Assembly: GCA_035353815.1 (NCBI GenBank) | Contig: DAOQAG010000005.1 | Location: 1-64,000 of the forward strand | Direction of reading: 5' to 3' | Source: JAKPUX01 sp035353815 | GTDB lineage: Bacteria; Zhuqueibacterota; Zhuqueibacteria; Residuimicrobiales; Residuimicrobiaceae | DNA: 64,000 nt | Translations under genes and position numbers: made by a program | In this document: positions 55,666 to 63,993 of the stretch, piece by piece | How the letters are laid out: every line of letters starts with the position of its first letter | How positions within the stretch are numbered: position 1 is the first letter of the stretch | The notes under the pieces: model-generated | The model's database searches: none | What the model was told of the DNA's origin: nothing | The model's input: the letters and a program-made list of their open reading frames with translations, nothing else

Positions 55666-55968
55666 CGTTCTCCTCAAAATGCCCGATGTCCCACGCATGC
55701 CACATTGAATATCCCGGTCATGGAGAGGCGGCGCCACAAAATCAGATCGCGAACGGAGTGCACAGGATATTTCAACTAATTGTTATTAAATAAATTATTC
55801 ATCTATTGGCCTGACTGGTGCATTGGCCCTTCATACCTTCCCTGTCAAAAGGCGTGCCAATCTTTCCTTTTTTTCTGTAGTTTTATTGCAGAGCAATTCG
55901 TAAATAGGGCCAGCAAGTTTTCTCGGCCATAGGTGTTCAATGGTGGGGAGAGCAAGCCGGAAGCATGT
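55666..55968. promoter_or_regulatory. AT-rich divergent region before the ECF sigma gene
   Basis: It lies between the minus-strand sorting-tail genes and the plus-strand sigma factor. The section around 55770-55800 is markedly AT-rich, unlike the surroundings, and would suit promoters in both directions, but no clear hexamer pair stands out. GTG at 55933 could also start the sigma gene. Confidence 0.4.
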
Positions 55969-56577
55969 ATGCCAAACCAGATGATCCAGCGTACCCTTGG
56001 ACGGCCTGTGCAGAACGACCAGGAACTGATTGCCGCTTTCCAGCGTGGAGAACAGGGCGCCTTTGATGTTCTGGTGCGCCGCCATGAGCAGCGCATCCGA
56101 GCGCTCATCGCCTGCTATATCTCCGATCCCCACGACATCCAGGATGTCGCCCAGGAGACCTTTATCCGGGCCTGGCATGCCCTGCCCGCCTATCGTCCGC
56201 AGGCACAATTTTCCACCTGGCTTATCCGCATTGCCATCAACCAGAGTCTCAATCAGCTCCGCAGCTGCCGGCGCCGGCGCTGGCTCAAGCCCTTTTCCCA
56301 GCTCATGAGTGGAGAGGCGGAAATGACCGCCGGAAAGCAGGCGCCGGTCACGCCGCTGCAGGAGGTGGAGGAGGCGGAACGCAACCGTATGGTGCAGGCG
56401 GCTCTGGAAGCGCTCTCCGAGGAGCAGCGCACGGTGGTTATCCTGCATCGTTTTCAGGGGTTGAAATACCACGAGATCGCCGAGGTCACCGGTAGCAGTG
56501 TCGCGGCGGTGGAGGCGCGGCTGCACCGGGCCAAGCTCAAACTGGCGGGCCTGCTGCGCACGTATTGCGACGAATGA
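55969..56577 (+). CDS. ECF-type RNA polymerase sigma factor
   Basis: About 202 residues. Region 2 is IQDVAQETFIRAWHALPAY with AQFSTWLIRIAINQSLNQLR; region 4 is ALEALSEEQRTVVILHRFQGLKYHEIAEVTGSSVAAVEARLHRAK. This is a typical extracytoplasmic-function (RpoE/SigW-like) factor. ATG at 55969 has GGAAG eight bases before it; GTG at 55933 is a longer option. The next two genes encode a zinc-finger anti-sigma factor and a Spy/CpxP-like sensor, so an envelope-stress circuit is likely. Confidence 0.95.
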   Translation: MPNQMIQRTLGRPVQNDQELIAAFQRGEQGAFDVLVRRHEQRIRALIACYISDPHDIQDVAQETFIRAWHALPAYRPQAQFSTWLIRIAINQSLNQLRSCRRRRWLKPFSQLMSGEAEMTAGKQAPVTPLQEVEEAERNRMVQAALEALSEEQRTVVILHRFQGLKYHEIAEVTGSSVAAVEARLHRAKLKLAGLLRTYCDE

Positions 56578-56668
56578 GGAGCGGGACGCCGCGCATCCAG
56601 CGCGGGGAATCCCGGGAATGCAGCCGCAAGATTTGTGTTGCGGCGGTGTTTAATTGATGGGAACATGC

Positions 56669-57121
56669 ATGAACTGCCGAGAAACGCAAAAACGCATCTC
56701 CGCTTATCTCGATGGTGAGCTGGAACCGGCGCCGCACCGCGGTGTGGCGGAACATCTGGACACATGTGCGGCGTGCCGCCGACGTAAAGTGCAGCTGGAA
56801 CGGCTCTATCTTCTGCTGCAGCCCGGCGAACTTCCGGCTCCGGATTCCGCCATGGTCTTCCGCGTCCGGGCTGCGCTCGGCAGGGTCGCCACGGCGGGCA
56901 CGCGCAGGCTGCAAATCGTCTTCCGGCTGCTGATTCCGGTCTCGGTGGCGGCCGGATTACTGCTGGGGGTGGTTCTGGGGCAGACCCTTTCCACGCACTG
57001 GTCCGCCCCAACCCAATCAAACCAGGAAAATTTCGAGGCGAAACTGATCACGCAGGTGGCCGAAACGCCTCTCACCGCAAGTTATCTGGACCTTTCCTGG
57101 TCTGAAGGAGGTGTGCAGTGA
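56669..57121 (+). CDS. Zinc-finger anti-sigma factor
   Basis: About 150 residues. The zf-HC2 motif (ISAYLDGEL, then HLDTCAACR) is the ZAS zinc anti-sigma fold (HxxxCxxC). A membrane helix (LIPVSVAAGLLLGVVLG) places the C-terminus outside the cytoplasm. It likely holds the upstream ECF sigma factor inactive. The start is uncertain: ATG at 56669, or ATG at 56657 or TTG at 56654 upstream. Its stop overlaps the next gene's GTG. Confidence 0.9.
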   Translation: MNCRETQKRISAYLDGELEPAPHRGVAEHLDTCAACRRRKVQLERLYLLLQPGELPAPDSAMVFRVRAALGRVATAGTRRLQIVFRLLIPVSVAAGLLLGVVLGQTLSTHWSAPTQSNQENFEAKLITQVAETPLTASYLDLSWSEGGVQ

Positions 57122-57696
57122 ACAAATGGCTGGTCGTATTTCTGATCTTTTCTCTGGCGGTCAATCTGGCGGTTGTGGGCACGTTGCTCTATTTTACCCG
57201 GCACCCCAGTCCACCGGTGATGATGCCGGAAGGGCCGATGGGGAGGCCCGGTATCCGCGAGAATGGCGAACCGCGCCCGGACGGGCCGGGCGCAGACCTG
57301 CCCGGCAGGATGCCGCCCGAAGTGGAAAAACTGCGCGAGAGCTTCATCGCCGGATTGCGCCCCCTGAGCCGGGATCTGCAGCAGTCGCGCCAGCAGCTGG
57401 TCCGGATGATGGACCGGCAGCCGGCGGCCGCAGATTCGATCGCCATCGTGCTGCAAAAGATCAATACCCTGCAGGGCGAGATGGAAAAACTGACGGTCGA
57501 TCACCTCATGGCCATCCGTCCCTACCTCGAGAAGAGTCAGTGGCAGAATCTGACCCGCATCCTGCAGCAGCGGGTGCCCGAACCTCTGCGGATGGACCCA
57601 AAAGAGCCCCGGCCGGGTCCGGCGCCACTGGATCCAAGGCTCAACAAGGCGCCGGAATTCGTTCCGCCGCGGATCCCCCCGGAGGCGCAGCGCTGA
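57118..57696 (+). CDS. Periplasmic heavy-metal sensor-like protein (CpxP/Spy type)
   Basis: 192 residues. An N-terminal membrane anchor or signal (VVFLIFSLAVNLAVVGTLLYF) precedes a Pro-rich linker. A helical region with LRESFIAGLRPLSRDLQQSRQQL, ALQ-like repeats and HLMAIRPYLEKSQWQNL follows, the LTxxQ-like layout of CpxP/Spy/CnrX proteins. GTG overlaps the anti-sigma stop by GTGA and has AAGGAGG upstream, so the pair is translationally coupled. It probably detects misfolded envelope proteins or metals for the sigma/anti-sigma pair. No His or Met cluster is conspicuous. Confidence 0.78.
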   Translation: MNKWLVVFLIFSLAVNLAVVGTLLYFTRHPSPPVMMPEGPMGRPGIRENGEPRPDGPGADLPGRMPPEVEKLRESFIAGLRPLSRDLQQSRQQLVRMMDRQPAAADSIAIVLQKINTLQGEMEKLTVDHLMAIRPYLEKSQWQNLTRILQQRVPEPLRMDPKEPRPGPAPLDPRLNKAPEFVPPRIPPEAQR

Positions 57697-57732
57697 ACTG
57701 GATACGCTAACACGATACCCTTCCCCAGGTTG

Positions 57733-57763
57733 AAACCGTTGCCCTCAGGCAGCGGTTTTTTTT
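57733..57763 (+). terminator. Terminator after the sigma/anti-sigma/sensor operon
   Basis: A nine-base stem with one G-T pair (57735-57743 with 57748-57756), a CTCA loop and eight Ts. It closes the three-gene stress operon. Confidence 0.9.
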
Positions 57764-57852
57764 GCCCCTCTTGCCGGCTCCTGCGCCGGCGTCCTGAGGC
57801 TGCATCTGAGGCCTCCTCGCTGCGTTTTTTTTTCCAGCCGGCAAGGTAATGC

Positions 57853-57881
57853 TTGTTTTTTGTGCCGGAGTTTGATATAAT
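57853..57881 (+). promoter_or_regulatory. Extended -10 promoter for the phosphoesterase gene
   Basis: TATAAT at 57876-57881 with an upstream TG (TGATATAAT) and a weak -35 TTGTTT (57853-57858) 17 bases away. It lies about 70 bases before the ATG at 57953. Confidence 0.55.
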
Positions 57882-57952
57882 GGTCCGGCAGTTACAGCCG
57901 GCCCCTTCTTCCCGGCCCGGCCTGCGCCATGAAAATTCAGCCGAGGATCCCC

Positions 57953-60403
57953 ATGATGAAAAAAGTTGTGCTGCACACGATGACCCTTTTCACCCTGCTG
58001 GCCATAGCGCTCCAGGCGTCGCCCTTGCCCGCCCAAAGCCTGAGCGCGCTCGAGTCCAGCCGCGTCGCTCTTCCCAATGGCTGGAAACTGACTCCGGTCG
58101 GCCGAATGGTCCGGCTCGGGGATCTGCCCCTGAATGTGGCGGTCTCCCCCTCGAAAAAGCTGTTGGCGATCACCAACAATGGCCAGAGCGATCAATCGAT
58201 CCAGCTCTTCGACCGGGGAAAGAACGTTGTGATCGATTCGGCGGCGATCGGTAAGGCCTGGGTGGGCCTCGCCTTTTCCGCGGATGAAAAGTCGCTCTAT
58301 GTTTCGGGCGGCAATGACAACTGGATCATCCGCTACGATATCGTGAAGGGCAAGCTGACGCCGGCCGACACCCTGGTCCTCGGCAAACCCTGGCCGGAAC
58401 TCATCTCCGTGGCCGGGATCGCTCTCGACGACGGCCGCCACCTGCTCTATGCGGTGACCCGCGAGAACAATTCCCTTTACACCCTGGATACGCGCAGCGG
58501 CCGGGTCCTGGCCCGCTTCCCCCTTGGCGGTGAGGCCTACACCTGTCTCCTGGCTCCGGATCGCGCCACGCTCTACATTTCCTGCTGGGGTGCCAACAAG
58601 GTGGTCCTCTTTGATGCGGAGCAGCAGCAATTGGCCGGGTCGATCGCGGTGGGCGACAATCCCAATGCGCTCTGTCTGTCGCAAAAGGGCGACCGGCTCT
58701 TTGTCGCCAATGCCAACGACAACAGCGTCTCGGTCATTGACACTCGCACTCGCAAGGTGGTGGAGACCCTCAACACCGCCCTTTTCCCCCAGGCCCCGAG
58801 CGGTTCGACGGCCAATGGCCTGGCCCTGAGTGCGGATGACAGAACCCTCTATGTGGCCAACGCCGATAATAACTGTCTCGCGGTTTTTGATGTGGCCGTT
58901 CCCGGTGCCAGCGTCAGCCGCGGCTTTATCCCGACCGGCTGGTATCCCACCTGCGTGCAGGTCGTCGCGCATCAGCTCTACATCGCCAACGGCAAGGGGC
59001 TCTCCTCGGCGGCCAATCCCTTCGGCCCCAATCCGGCCGGCCGGCGTGCGGAGGTCGGGTATCAGCAGGGAAGCCGGCAAAAGGAGCAGTATATTGGCGG
59101 ACTCTTCCGTGGGGTGCTGGCCATCCTCGACGAGCCCGATGCGGCGCAGCTGGGGGTCTATTCCCGGGCGGTTTATGCCAACACGCCGTACACCAAGAGT
59201 ACAGAGAGCGAAAGTGAGGGGGAGCCGGGCAATCCCGTGCCCATGCGCATCGGGGATTCCTCCCCGATCAAATATGTCTTTTATGTGATCAAGGAAAACC
59301 GCACCTACGATCAGGTCCTGGGTGACATGCCGGAGGGAAACGGCGATACCACCCTGGTTCTTTTTGGCGACCGGATTTCCCCGAACCATCACGCCCTGGC
59401 GCGCGAGTTCGTCCTTCTCGACAATTTTTATGTCAACGGTGAGGTGAGCGCCGACGGCCACAACTGGAGCCTGGGAGCTTATGCCACCGATTATCTCGAA
59501 AAGACCTGGCCGACCAGCTATGGCAAACGCGGCGGATTCTATACGGCCGAGGGCAACCGCGAGATCGCCAATCCCCGCGACGGCTTCCTCTGGGACTTTT
59601 GCAAGCGCTACGGGGTCAGCTACCGCACCTATGGCGAGTTCGCGGATGATTACAAACCCAACATCCCCGCGCTCAAGGACCATTTCTGCCCCTATTATAC
59701 CAGCTGGGATCAGACCGTGCGCGATACCACCCGCTTTTATCAATGGAAGAAGGATTTCGACAGCCTCTATGCCGCGGGCCAGGTGCCCCAGCTCAACACG
59801 CTGCGCCTCATCAACGACCATACCGAGGGACTGGCGGTCGGGCGCCCGACGCCCTTTGCCCATGTAGCGGATAACGACCTGGCGCTCGGTCTCTTCATCG
59901 ACTATCTCAGCCATCATCCGATCTGGAACCAGACGGCCGTATTTATCGTTGAGGATGACGCCCAGAACGGACCGGACCATGTCGATGCCCATCGCTCGGT
60001 CGCCCTCATTGCCGGCGGTTTTGTCAAAACGGGACTGGTCGATCATACAATGTATTCGACCACTTCGATGCTGCGGACGATCGAGTTGATCCTCGGCCTG
60101 CCGCCGATGAGCCAGTATGACGCCGCGGCGACGCCGATGTGGCGCTGTTTTGCCCACAGCGCCGGCCATGCGCCCTATTCGCTGCGGCCGATTTCAGTGG
60201 ACCTGAACGACCGGAATGTCAAGGCGAGCAAATGGTCGGAGCTGAGCGGGCAATTCGACTGGTCGAAGGAAGACCGCTGCCCGGATGGGTTGTTCAACGA
60301 GGTGATCTGGCGGGCCGTCAAAGGGCTCGACAGCCCGTGCCCGCCACCGGTGCACGCGGCCTTTTTCTTGGCCTCGGGGATGGAGGAAGAAGAGGAGGAT
60401 TGA
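57953..60403 (+). CDS. Beta-propeller/phosphoesterase fusion protein, exported
   Basis: 816 residues. A signal peptide (ending near SPLPAQS) is followed by YVTN-type propeller blades (about 50-370), such as NAVSPSKKLLAITNNG, DRATLYISCWGANKVVLFD, VGDNPNALCLSQKGDRLFVANANDNSVSVID and DRTLYVANADNNCLAVFD. The C-terminal half (about 440-770) is a phosphoesterase-family (PF04185-like) domain starting VIKENRTYDQVLGD, with NFYVNGEVSADGHNW and VFIVEDDAQNGPDHVD. GAGG lies six bases before the ATG at 57953. It may cleave phosphate esters outside the cell; the exact substrate is unknown. Confidence 0.9.
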   Translation: MMKKVVLHTMTLFTLLAIALQASPLPAQSLSALESSRVALPNGWKLTPVGRMVRLGDLPLNVAVSPSKKLLAITNNGQSDQSIQLFDRGKNVVIDSAAIGKAWVGLAFSADEKSLYVSGGNDNWIIRYDIVKGKLTPADTLVLGKPWPELISVAGIALDDGRHLLYAVTRENNSLYTLDTRSGRVLARFPLGGEAYTCLLAPDRATLYISCWGANKVVLFDAEQQQLAGSIAVGDNPNALCLSQKGDRLFVANANDNSVSVIDTRTRKVVETLNTALFPQAPSGSTANGLALSADDRTLYVANADNNCLAVFDVAVPGASVSRGFIPTGWYPTCVQVVAHQLYIANGKGLSSAANPFGPNPAGRRAEVGYQQGSRQKEQYIGGLFRGVLAILDEPDAAQLGVYSRAVYANTPYTKSTESESEGEPGNPVPMRIGDSSPIKYVFYVIKENRTYDQVLGDMPEGNGDTTLVLFGDRISPNHHALAREFVLLDNFYVNGEVSADGHNWSLGAYATDYLEKTWPTSYGKRGGFYTAEGNREIANPRDGFLWDFCKRYGVSYRTYGEFADDYKPNIPALKDHFCPYYTSWDQTVRDTTRFYQWKKDFDSLYAAGQVPQLNTLRLINDHTEGLAVGRPTPFAHVADNDLALGLFIDYLSHHPIWNQTAVFIVEDDAQNGPDHVDAHRSVALIAGGFVKTGLVDHTMYSTTSMLRTIELILGLPPMSQYDAAATPMWRCFAHSAGHAPYSLRPISVDLNDRNVKASKWSELSGQFDWSKEDRCPDGLFNEVIWRAVKGLDSPCPPPVHAAFFLASGMEEEEED

Positions 60404-60423
60404 ACCCGGAGCCCGTAAAGCGC

Positions 60424-60461
60424 AAAAAGAAAGCCATGACAGAGGTCATGGCTTTCTTTTT
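60424..60461. terminator. Bidirectional terminator between convergent genes
   Basis: A perfect 17-base stem (60424-60440 with 60445-60461) and an AGAG loop, with A-run and T-run at the ends. It serves both the phosphoesterase and the convergent esterase gene. Confidence 0.95.
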
Positions 60462-60470
60462 ACAGGCCCG

Positions 60471-61394
60471 TCAGGACGCGGGGGAGATTTTGAGCTGATT
60501 CCGGATGAAATCGCAGATGCCGTTCATGGCCCGGGTGGCTTCCGGGAAATAGGGGGCCAGTACAGGATAGCAATGGAAGAGCCCTGCGCCGACGATCAGC
60601 GTGACCGCGACGCCGGCTTGTCGAGCTTTGTCGGCGAAATGGATGGCATCGTCCCGCAGCACCTCGGCCCCGCCGGTGGTGATGAACAGCGGGGGCAGGC
60701 CCTGCAGATCGCCGTACAGGGGCGAGATCAGGGGCTGGCCTTTATCCTGACCGGCGGCATAGTGGTCGCCGAACGCGGTCCAGGTCCCCTCCGGCGACAG
60801 GCATACCGCCGCGTTGGTGACATAGGATTCGCCGCGGCTGAGCAGATCCGTCCAGGGCGAAATCGCAACGGCCCCTGCGGGCAGGGGGATCGATTGCTGG
60901 CGCAGCGCCAGCAGCAGGACCAGGGCCAGGCCGCCGCCCGCCGAATCTCCGGCGAGGAGGATCTGTTCAGGCTTGAACCCCTGGTTCAAGAGCCAGCGAT
61001 AGGCCCTGACGCTGTCCTCGACGGCAGCGGGGAAGGGATGTTCAGGGGCGAGGCGGTATTCGAACAGCAGGGTGGCGACGCCGCTGCGCCGGGCCAGTTT
61101 GGCGACCACGCCGCGGTGATCCGTGATCGAACCCGAGATATAGCCGCCGCCGTGGGCGTAGAGGATGACCCGGTCTGCCGGCGCCGCGGCCGGCCGGATC
61201 CACTCCCCCGGCCGTCCGTCGACGTCGACGGAGGTGCAGGTGATGCCTTTGGGTACGCTGCCGAATCGGGCTGCGCCCTTTTCCGCCTGTTCGCGGAAGC
61301 GGTGGATCGCCGCCAGGGTCGTCCAGTCCGTCTTGACACCTTTGCTGCGGCTCCTGAACAGCCGCAGCAATACACGAGCTCGCATACTGGGCAC
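60471..61394 (-). CDS. Alpha/beta hydrolase, hormone-sensitive-lipase (family IV) type
   Basis: 307 residues. HGGGYISGS forms the oxyanion hole (residues about 81-89). The nucleophile is S151 in GDSAGGG. The Asp is D248 or D249 in VLRDDAIHFADKA, and the His is H274 in GLFHCYP. The family hydrolyses short-chain esters. No signal peptide is seen, so it is cytoplasmic. GTG at 61394 is preferred since AAGGAG lies seven bases upstream; ATG at 61412 lies beside the pruA hairpin and has no ribosome site. It follows pruA in the same direction; no functional link is obvious. Confidence 0.9.
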   Translation of the reverse strand: MPSMRARVLLRLFRSRSKGVKTDWTTLAAIHRFREQAEKGAARFGSVPKGITCTSVDVDGRPGEWIRPAAAPADRVILYAHGGGYISGSITDHRGVVAKLARRSGVATLLFEYRLAPEHPFPAAVEDSVRAYRWLLNQGFKPEQILLAGDSAGGGLALVLLLALRQQSIPLPAGAVAISPWTDLLSRGESYVTNAAVCLSPEGTWTAFGDHYAAGQDKGQPLISPLYGDLQGLPPLFITTGGAEVLRDDAIHFADKARQAGVAVTLIVGAGLFHCYPVLAPYFPEATRAMNGICDFIRNQLKISPAS

Positions 61395-61417
61395 GATGCT
61401 ACTCCTTTTCATGAAAG

Positions 61418-61445
61418 AGCGCGCCGGATAAAGCTCCGGCGCGCT
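61418..61445 (-). terminator. Hairpin between pruA and the esterase gene
   Basis: A perfect 11-base GC-rich stem (61418-61428 with 61435-61445) and a six-base loop, 36 bases after the pruA stop. The T-tract is short (CTTTC), so termination may be partial. Confidence 0.6.
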
Positions 61446-61480
61446 GCAGGATTCAATCTTTTAACGCTGATTTTTCAGGC

Positions 61481-63031
61481 TCAGATCAGCCGCTCCGAAA
61501 CCGACTTGGCCTGCATGAACAGGCCGAGGTAGTCCATGCCGCCGGCCTTGGAGTCGGTGCCGCTCATGTTAAAGCCGCCGAAGGGATGGGCGCCAACCAT
61601 AGCGCCCGTGCACTTGCGGTTGACATAGAGGTTGCCGACGTGGAAGGTTTTTTTGGCCTCCTCGATCTTGTAGCGGTCGCGGGTCCAGACGGCGCCGGTG
61701 AGGCCGAACTCGGTGGCATTGGCGATCCGGATCGCCTCCGCGAAGGAGGGGGCCTTGATCACCGCCAGTACCGGCCCGAAGATCTCCTCCTGGTCCAGCG
61801 GCGTGCCGGGCTGGATGTCCGCAAAGATGGTCGGCTGGATGTAATAGCCGTCGCCGGGGGCCTTGGCCCCACCGGCAACGAGCCGGCCCTCTTTTTTCCC
61901 GATCTCGATATAGCTGAGGATTTTTTCTTCCGAAGCCTTGTTGGCTACCGGCCCCATATAGGTGGCGGGATCCTCCGGTGCGCCGACGCGCAGCTTTTTC
62001 GTCCGTTCCGCCAGCATCTCGACCATCCGGTCATAGACCTCTGCGACGATGATGGCGCGGGAGCAGGCCGAGCACTTTTGTCCCTGAAATCCATAGGCAG
62101 AGGCGACGATGGCTGTCGCAGCCTCCACGAGGTCGGCATCGGCGTCGACGACGATGGTGTCCTTGCCGCCCATCTCCGCGACGACGCGCTTGACCCAGAT
62201 CTGGCCAGGCGAAACCTGCGCGGCGAGATGGATGATGCGCAGCCCGACCTCTTTCGAACCGGTGAATGAGATAAAGCGCGTTTGGGGATGGGTGACGATA
62301 TAGTCGCCGATCTCGCCGCCGCTGCCCGGAATGAAATTGAGCACGCCCGCCGGCAGCCCGGCCTCCTTCATGATCTCCACCAGGAGGTAACCGATGCAGG
62401 GCGTGTCCGAGGCGGGCTTGAGCAGTACGGTGTTGCCGGTGACGATGGCGGCTGAGGTCATGCCGGTCAGAATGGCCATGGGAAAGTTCCAGGGCGGAAT
62501 GATGGCGCCGACGCCCAGAGGAATATAGTTCAGTTCGGGGAATTCGTTGGGAAAGGGTGTGGAGCCCTTGACTTCGCTCCAGCGCAGCATTTCGCGCGCA
62601 TAGAACTCGAGAAAGTCGATCGCCTCGGAGGTGTCGGCGTCGGCCTCAGGCCAGCTTTTGCCGATTTCGGTGATCATCCAGGCGTTGACCTCGAGCTTGC
62701 GGCGGCGCATGATCGCCGCGGCCTTGAGCAGAATGATGGCGCGCTCCTTGGGCGCCACCCAGCGCCACTTCTCGAACGCCGCGAGGGCGGCCTGCATGGC
62801 GCGATCGACCTCAGCCTGCCCGGCTTTATGAAAGGTCCCGACCACTTGACTGGTATGCGACGGATTGGTCGACTGAAAGGTGCGGCCGGTGCTGACATCC
62901 TGCCCGTCGATGTACAAGGGATAGACCCGGCCGGATTGACCGGCCACCAGCTGCAAGGCTTCTTCCTGCTTCTGACGGTTTTCGGGCTGGCTGAAATCGG
63001 TGAAGGATTCGTTACGGAACGGGAACAGCAT
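61481..63031 (-). CDS. pruA: L-glutamate gamma-semialdehyde dehydrogenase (1-pyrroline-5-carboxylate dehydrogenase)
   Basis: 516 residues, the size of the RocA/PruA monofunctional enzyme. It oxidises glutamate semialdehyde (from proline via pyrroline-5-carboxylate) to glutamate with NAD. Nucleophile C320 lies in GQKCSACSR and general base E286 in AEMGGKDT; the cofactor segments IPPWNFPMAI and FTGSKEVG are intact. The C-terminal GGFNMSGTDSKAGG and the N-terminal Pro/Tyr segment (VYPLYIDGQ) match P5CDH proteins. AGGAGG lies before the ATG. No proline dehydrogenase gene lies in the window. Confidence 0.93.
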   Translation of the reverse strand: MLFPFRNESFTDFSQPENRQKQEEALQLVAGQSGRVYPLYIDGQDVSTGRTFQSTNPSHTSQVVGTFHKAGQAEVDRAMQAALAAFEKWRWVAPKERAIILLKAAAIMRRRKLEVNAWMITEIGKSWPEADADTSEAIDFLEFYAREMLRWSEVKGSTPFPNEFPELNYIPLGVGAIIPPWNFPMAILTGMTSAAIVTGNTVLLKPASDTPCIGYLLVEIMKEAGLPAGVLNFIPGSGGEIGDYIVTHPQTRFISFTGSKEVGLRIIHLAAQVSPGQIWVKRVVAEMGGKDTIVVDADADLVEAATAIVASAYGFQGQKCSACSRAIIVAEVYDRMVEMLAERTKKLRVGAPEDPATYMGPVANKASEEKILSYIEIGKKEGRLVAGGAKAPGDGYYIQPTIFADIQPGTPLDQEEIFGPVLAVIKAPSFAEAIRIANATEFGLTGAVWTRDRYKIEEAKKTFHVGNLYVNRKCTGAMVGAHPFGGFNMSGTDSKAGGMDYLGLFMQAKSVSERLI

Positions 63032-63150
63032 AAAGGACCTCCTGAGGAATGGTCTGTCGGTTGCGCCGGGGAGGGGCAGCCATACTGCTTTTTTTACGCC
63101 TTATTTTAGCGGATTAAAGACTGAAAGTCAAGGCAATTCTGGCAGACGCG

Positions 63151-63287
63151 GGGGTGGGAGCGAGCGGGCGGGGGCGAGGCCGGGTGGGAGCCAGAAGCGA
63201 GGCCGGGTGGGAGCCAGAAGCGAGGCCGGGTAGGAGCCAGAAGCGAGGCCGGGTGGGAGCCAGAAGGGGGCGGCAGCGCTTCACAGA
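63151..63287 (+). repeat. 23-bp tandem repeat array before the gap
   Basis: Three full 23-bp units (63182-63204, 63205-63227, 63228-63250), a degenerate G-rich copy before them and a partial one after. The core is GGTGGGAGCCAGA, related to the cores at 1-60 and 18864-18876. Copies continue after the gap at 63388-63430. Confidence 0.9.
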
Positions 63288-63387
63288 NNNNNNNNNNNNN
63301 NNNNNNNNNNNNNNNNNNNNNNNNNNNNNNNNNNNNNNNNNNNNNNNNNNNNNNNNNNNNNNNNNNNNNNNNNNNNNNNNNNNNNNN
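63288..63387. other. Assembly gap of 100 Ns with identical 55-bp flanks
   Basis: The 55 bases before the gap (63233-63287) equal the 55 bases after it (63388-63442). The gap therefore probably represents an unmerged overlap between contigs, not missing sequence. Confidence 0.93.
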
Positions 63388-63435
63388 GGAGCCAGAAGCG
63401 AGGCCGGGTGGGAGCCAGAAGGGGGCGGCAGCGCT

Positions 63436-63993
63436 TCACAGATTGAGCAGGCGGATGCGCTCCATGTCGACATAGAAGGAGTGAAAGGCGACCTGGATGA
63501 GCGCCGCGAGCAGTTCCTCCTCGATATTCTGCATCATCTGCTGCAGCATCCGGTCCTCGCTGTCGGCGATGGCATAAAGCAGCATCAATCCCATGGCCGG
63601 GCGCAGCGGCAGCAGGGGGATGAGCTGCTGCAGGGCGCTCGCGGCGATCTGCTCGCCCTCGAGTCCCAGATTCCCGGCGAACTGGCGGAGATGCTCGAGC
63701 TGCATGGCCATGATCAGCCGCGCCAGCTCGGCCCAGTTGCCCGCCTCCAGGTGCTTGAGGCTCTCCAGCCCGAAGCGGGCATCCTCTTCGCTGGCCGCGA
63801 AATCCTGCAGAATGCGCTGCAGACGCTCTGCGGCACCCTGGGGCACAAAGGTCTCCCCCGGCGCCAGAATGCGGACCAGGGAGGCGGCGCGCTGCTGCCG
63901 TTTCTCAGCGCGCGAAGCGGTATACAGCTCATAGACCGGCATGTTGATCGCGAACCAACGGTTGCGCGGCCGGGGATTGCCGGCTTGCACCAT
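63436..63993 (-). CDS. Uncharacterised protein, possibly cut by the window edge
   Basis: 185 residues from ATG at 63993, seven bases from the window edge. The frame stays open to the edge, so the start may lie outside. It is helix-rich and Leu/Ala-rich (LMLLYAIADSEDRMLQQMMQ), without signal peptide, membrane helix or known motif. ATG at 63942 (MPVYELYTASRAEKRQQ) is a shorter option. The stop codon lies inside the 55-bp duplicated flank, so its 3' end is reliable only if that overlap is real. I do not recognise a family. Confidence 0.65.
   Translation of the reverse strand: MVQAGNPRPRNRWFAINMPVYELYTASRAEKRQQRAASLVRILAPGETFVPQGAAERLQRILQDFAASEEDARFGLESLKHLEAGNWAELARLIMAMQLEHLRQFAGNLGLEGEQIAASALQQLIPLLPLRPAMGLMLLYAIADSEDRMLQQMMQNIEEELLAALIQVAFHSFYVDMERIRLLNL

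Larger units (their letters stand above)
63032..63435. other. Repeat-rich intergenic region with assembly gap
   Basis: Upstream of pruA lies about 110 bases of ordinary sequence, then the 23-bp repeat array and a 100-N gap. No gene is supported; the long frames here are products of the repeat. Confidence 0.7.

Noticed and set aside
57707..60169. 820-codon minus-strand frame opposite the phosphoesterase
   Set aside because: Antisense to a gene with clear propeller and enzyme domains.
63151..63430. CRISPR array
   Set aside because: Repeats are directly adjacent without spacers, and no cas genes are present.
63114..63473. Open frame spanning the second N gap
   Set aside because: Made of translated 23-bp repeats and Ns.
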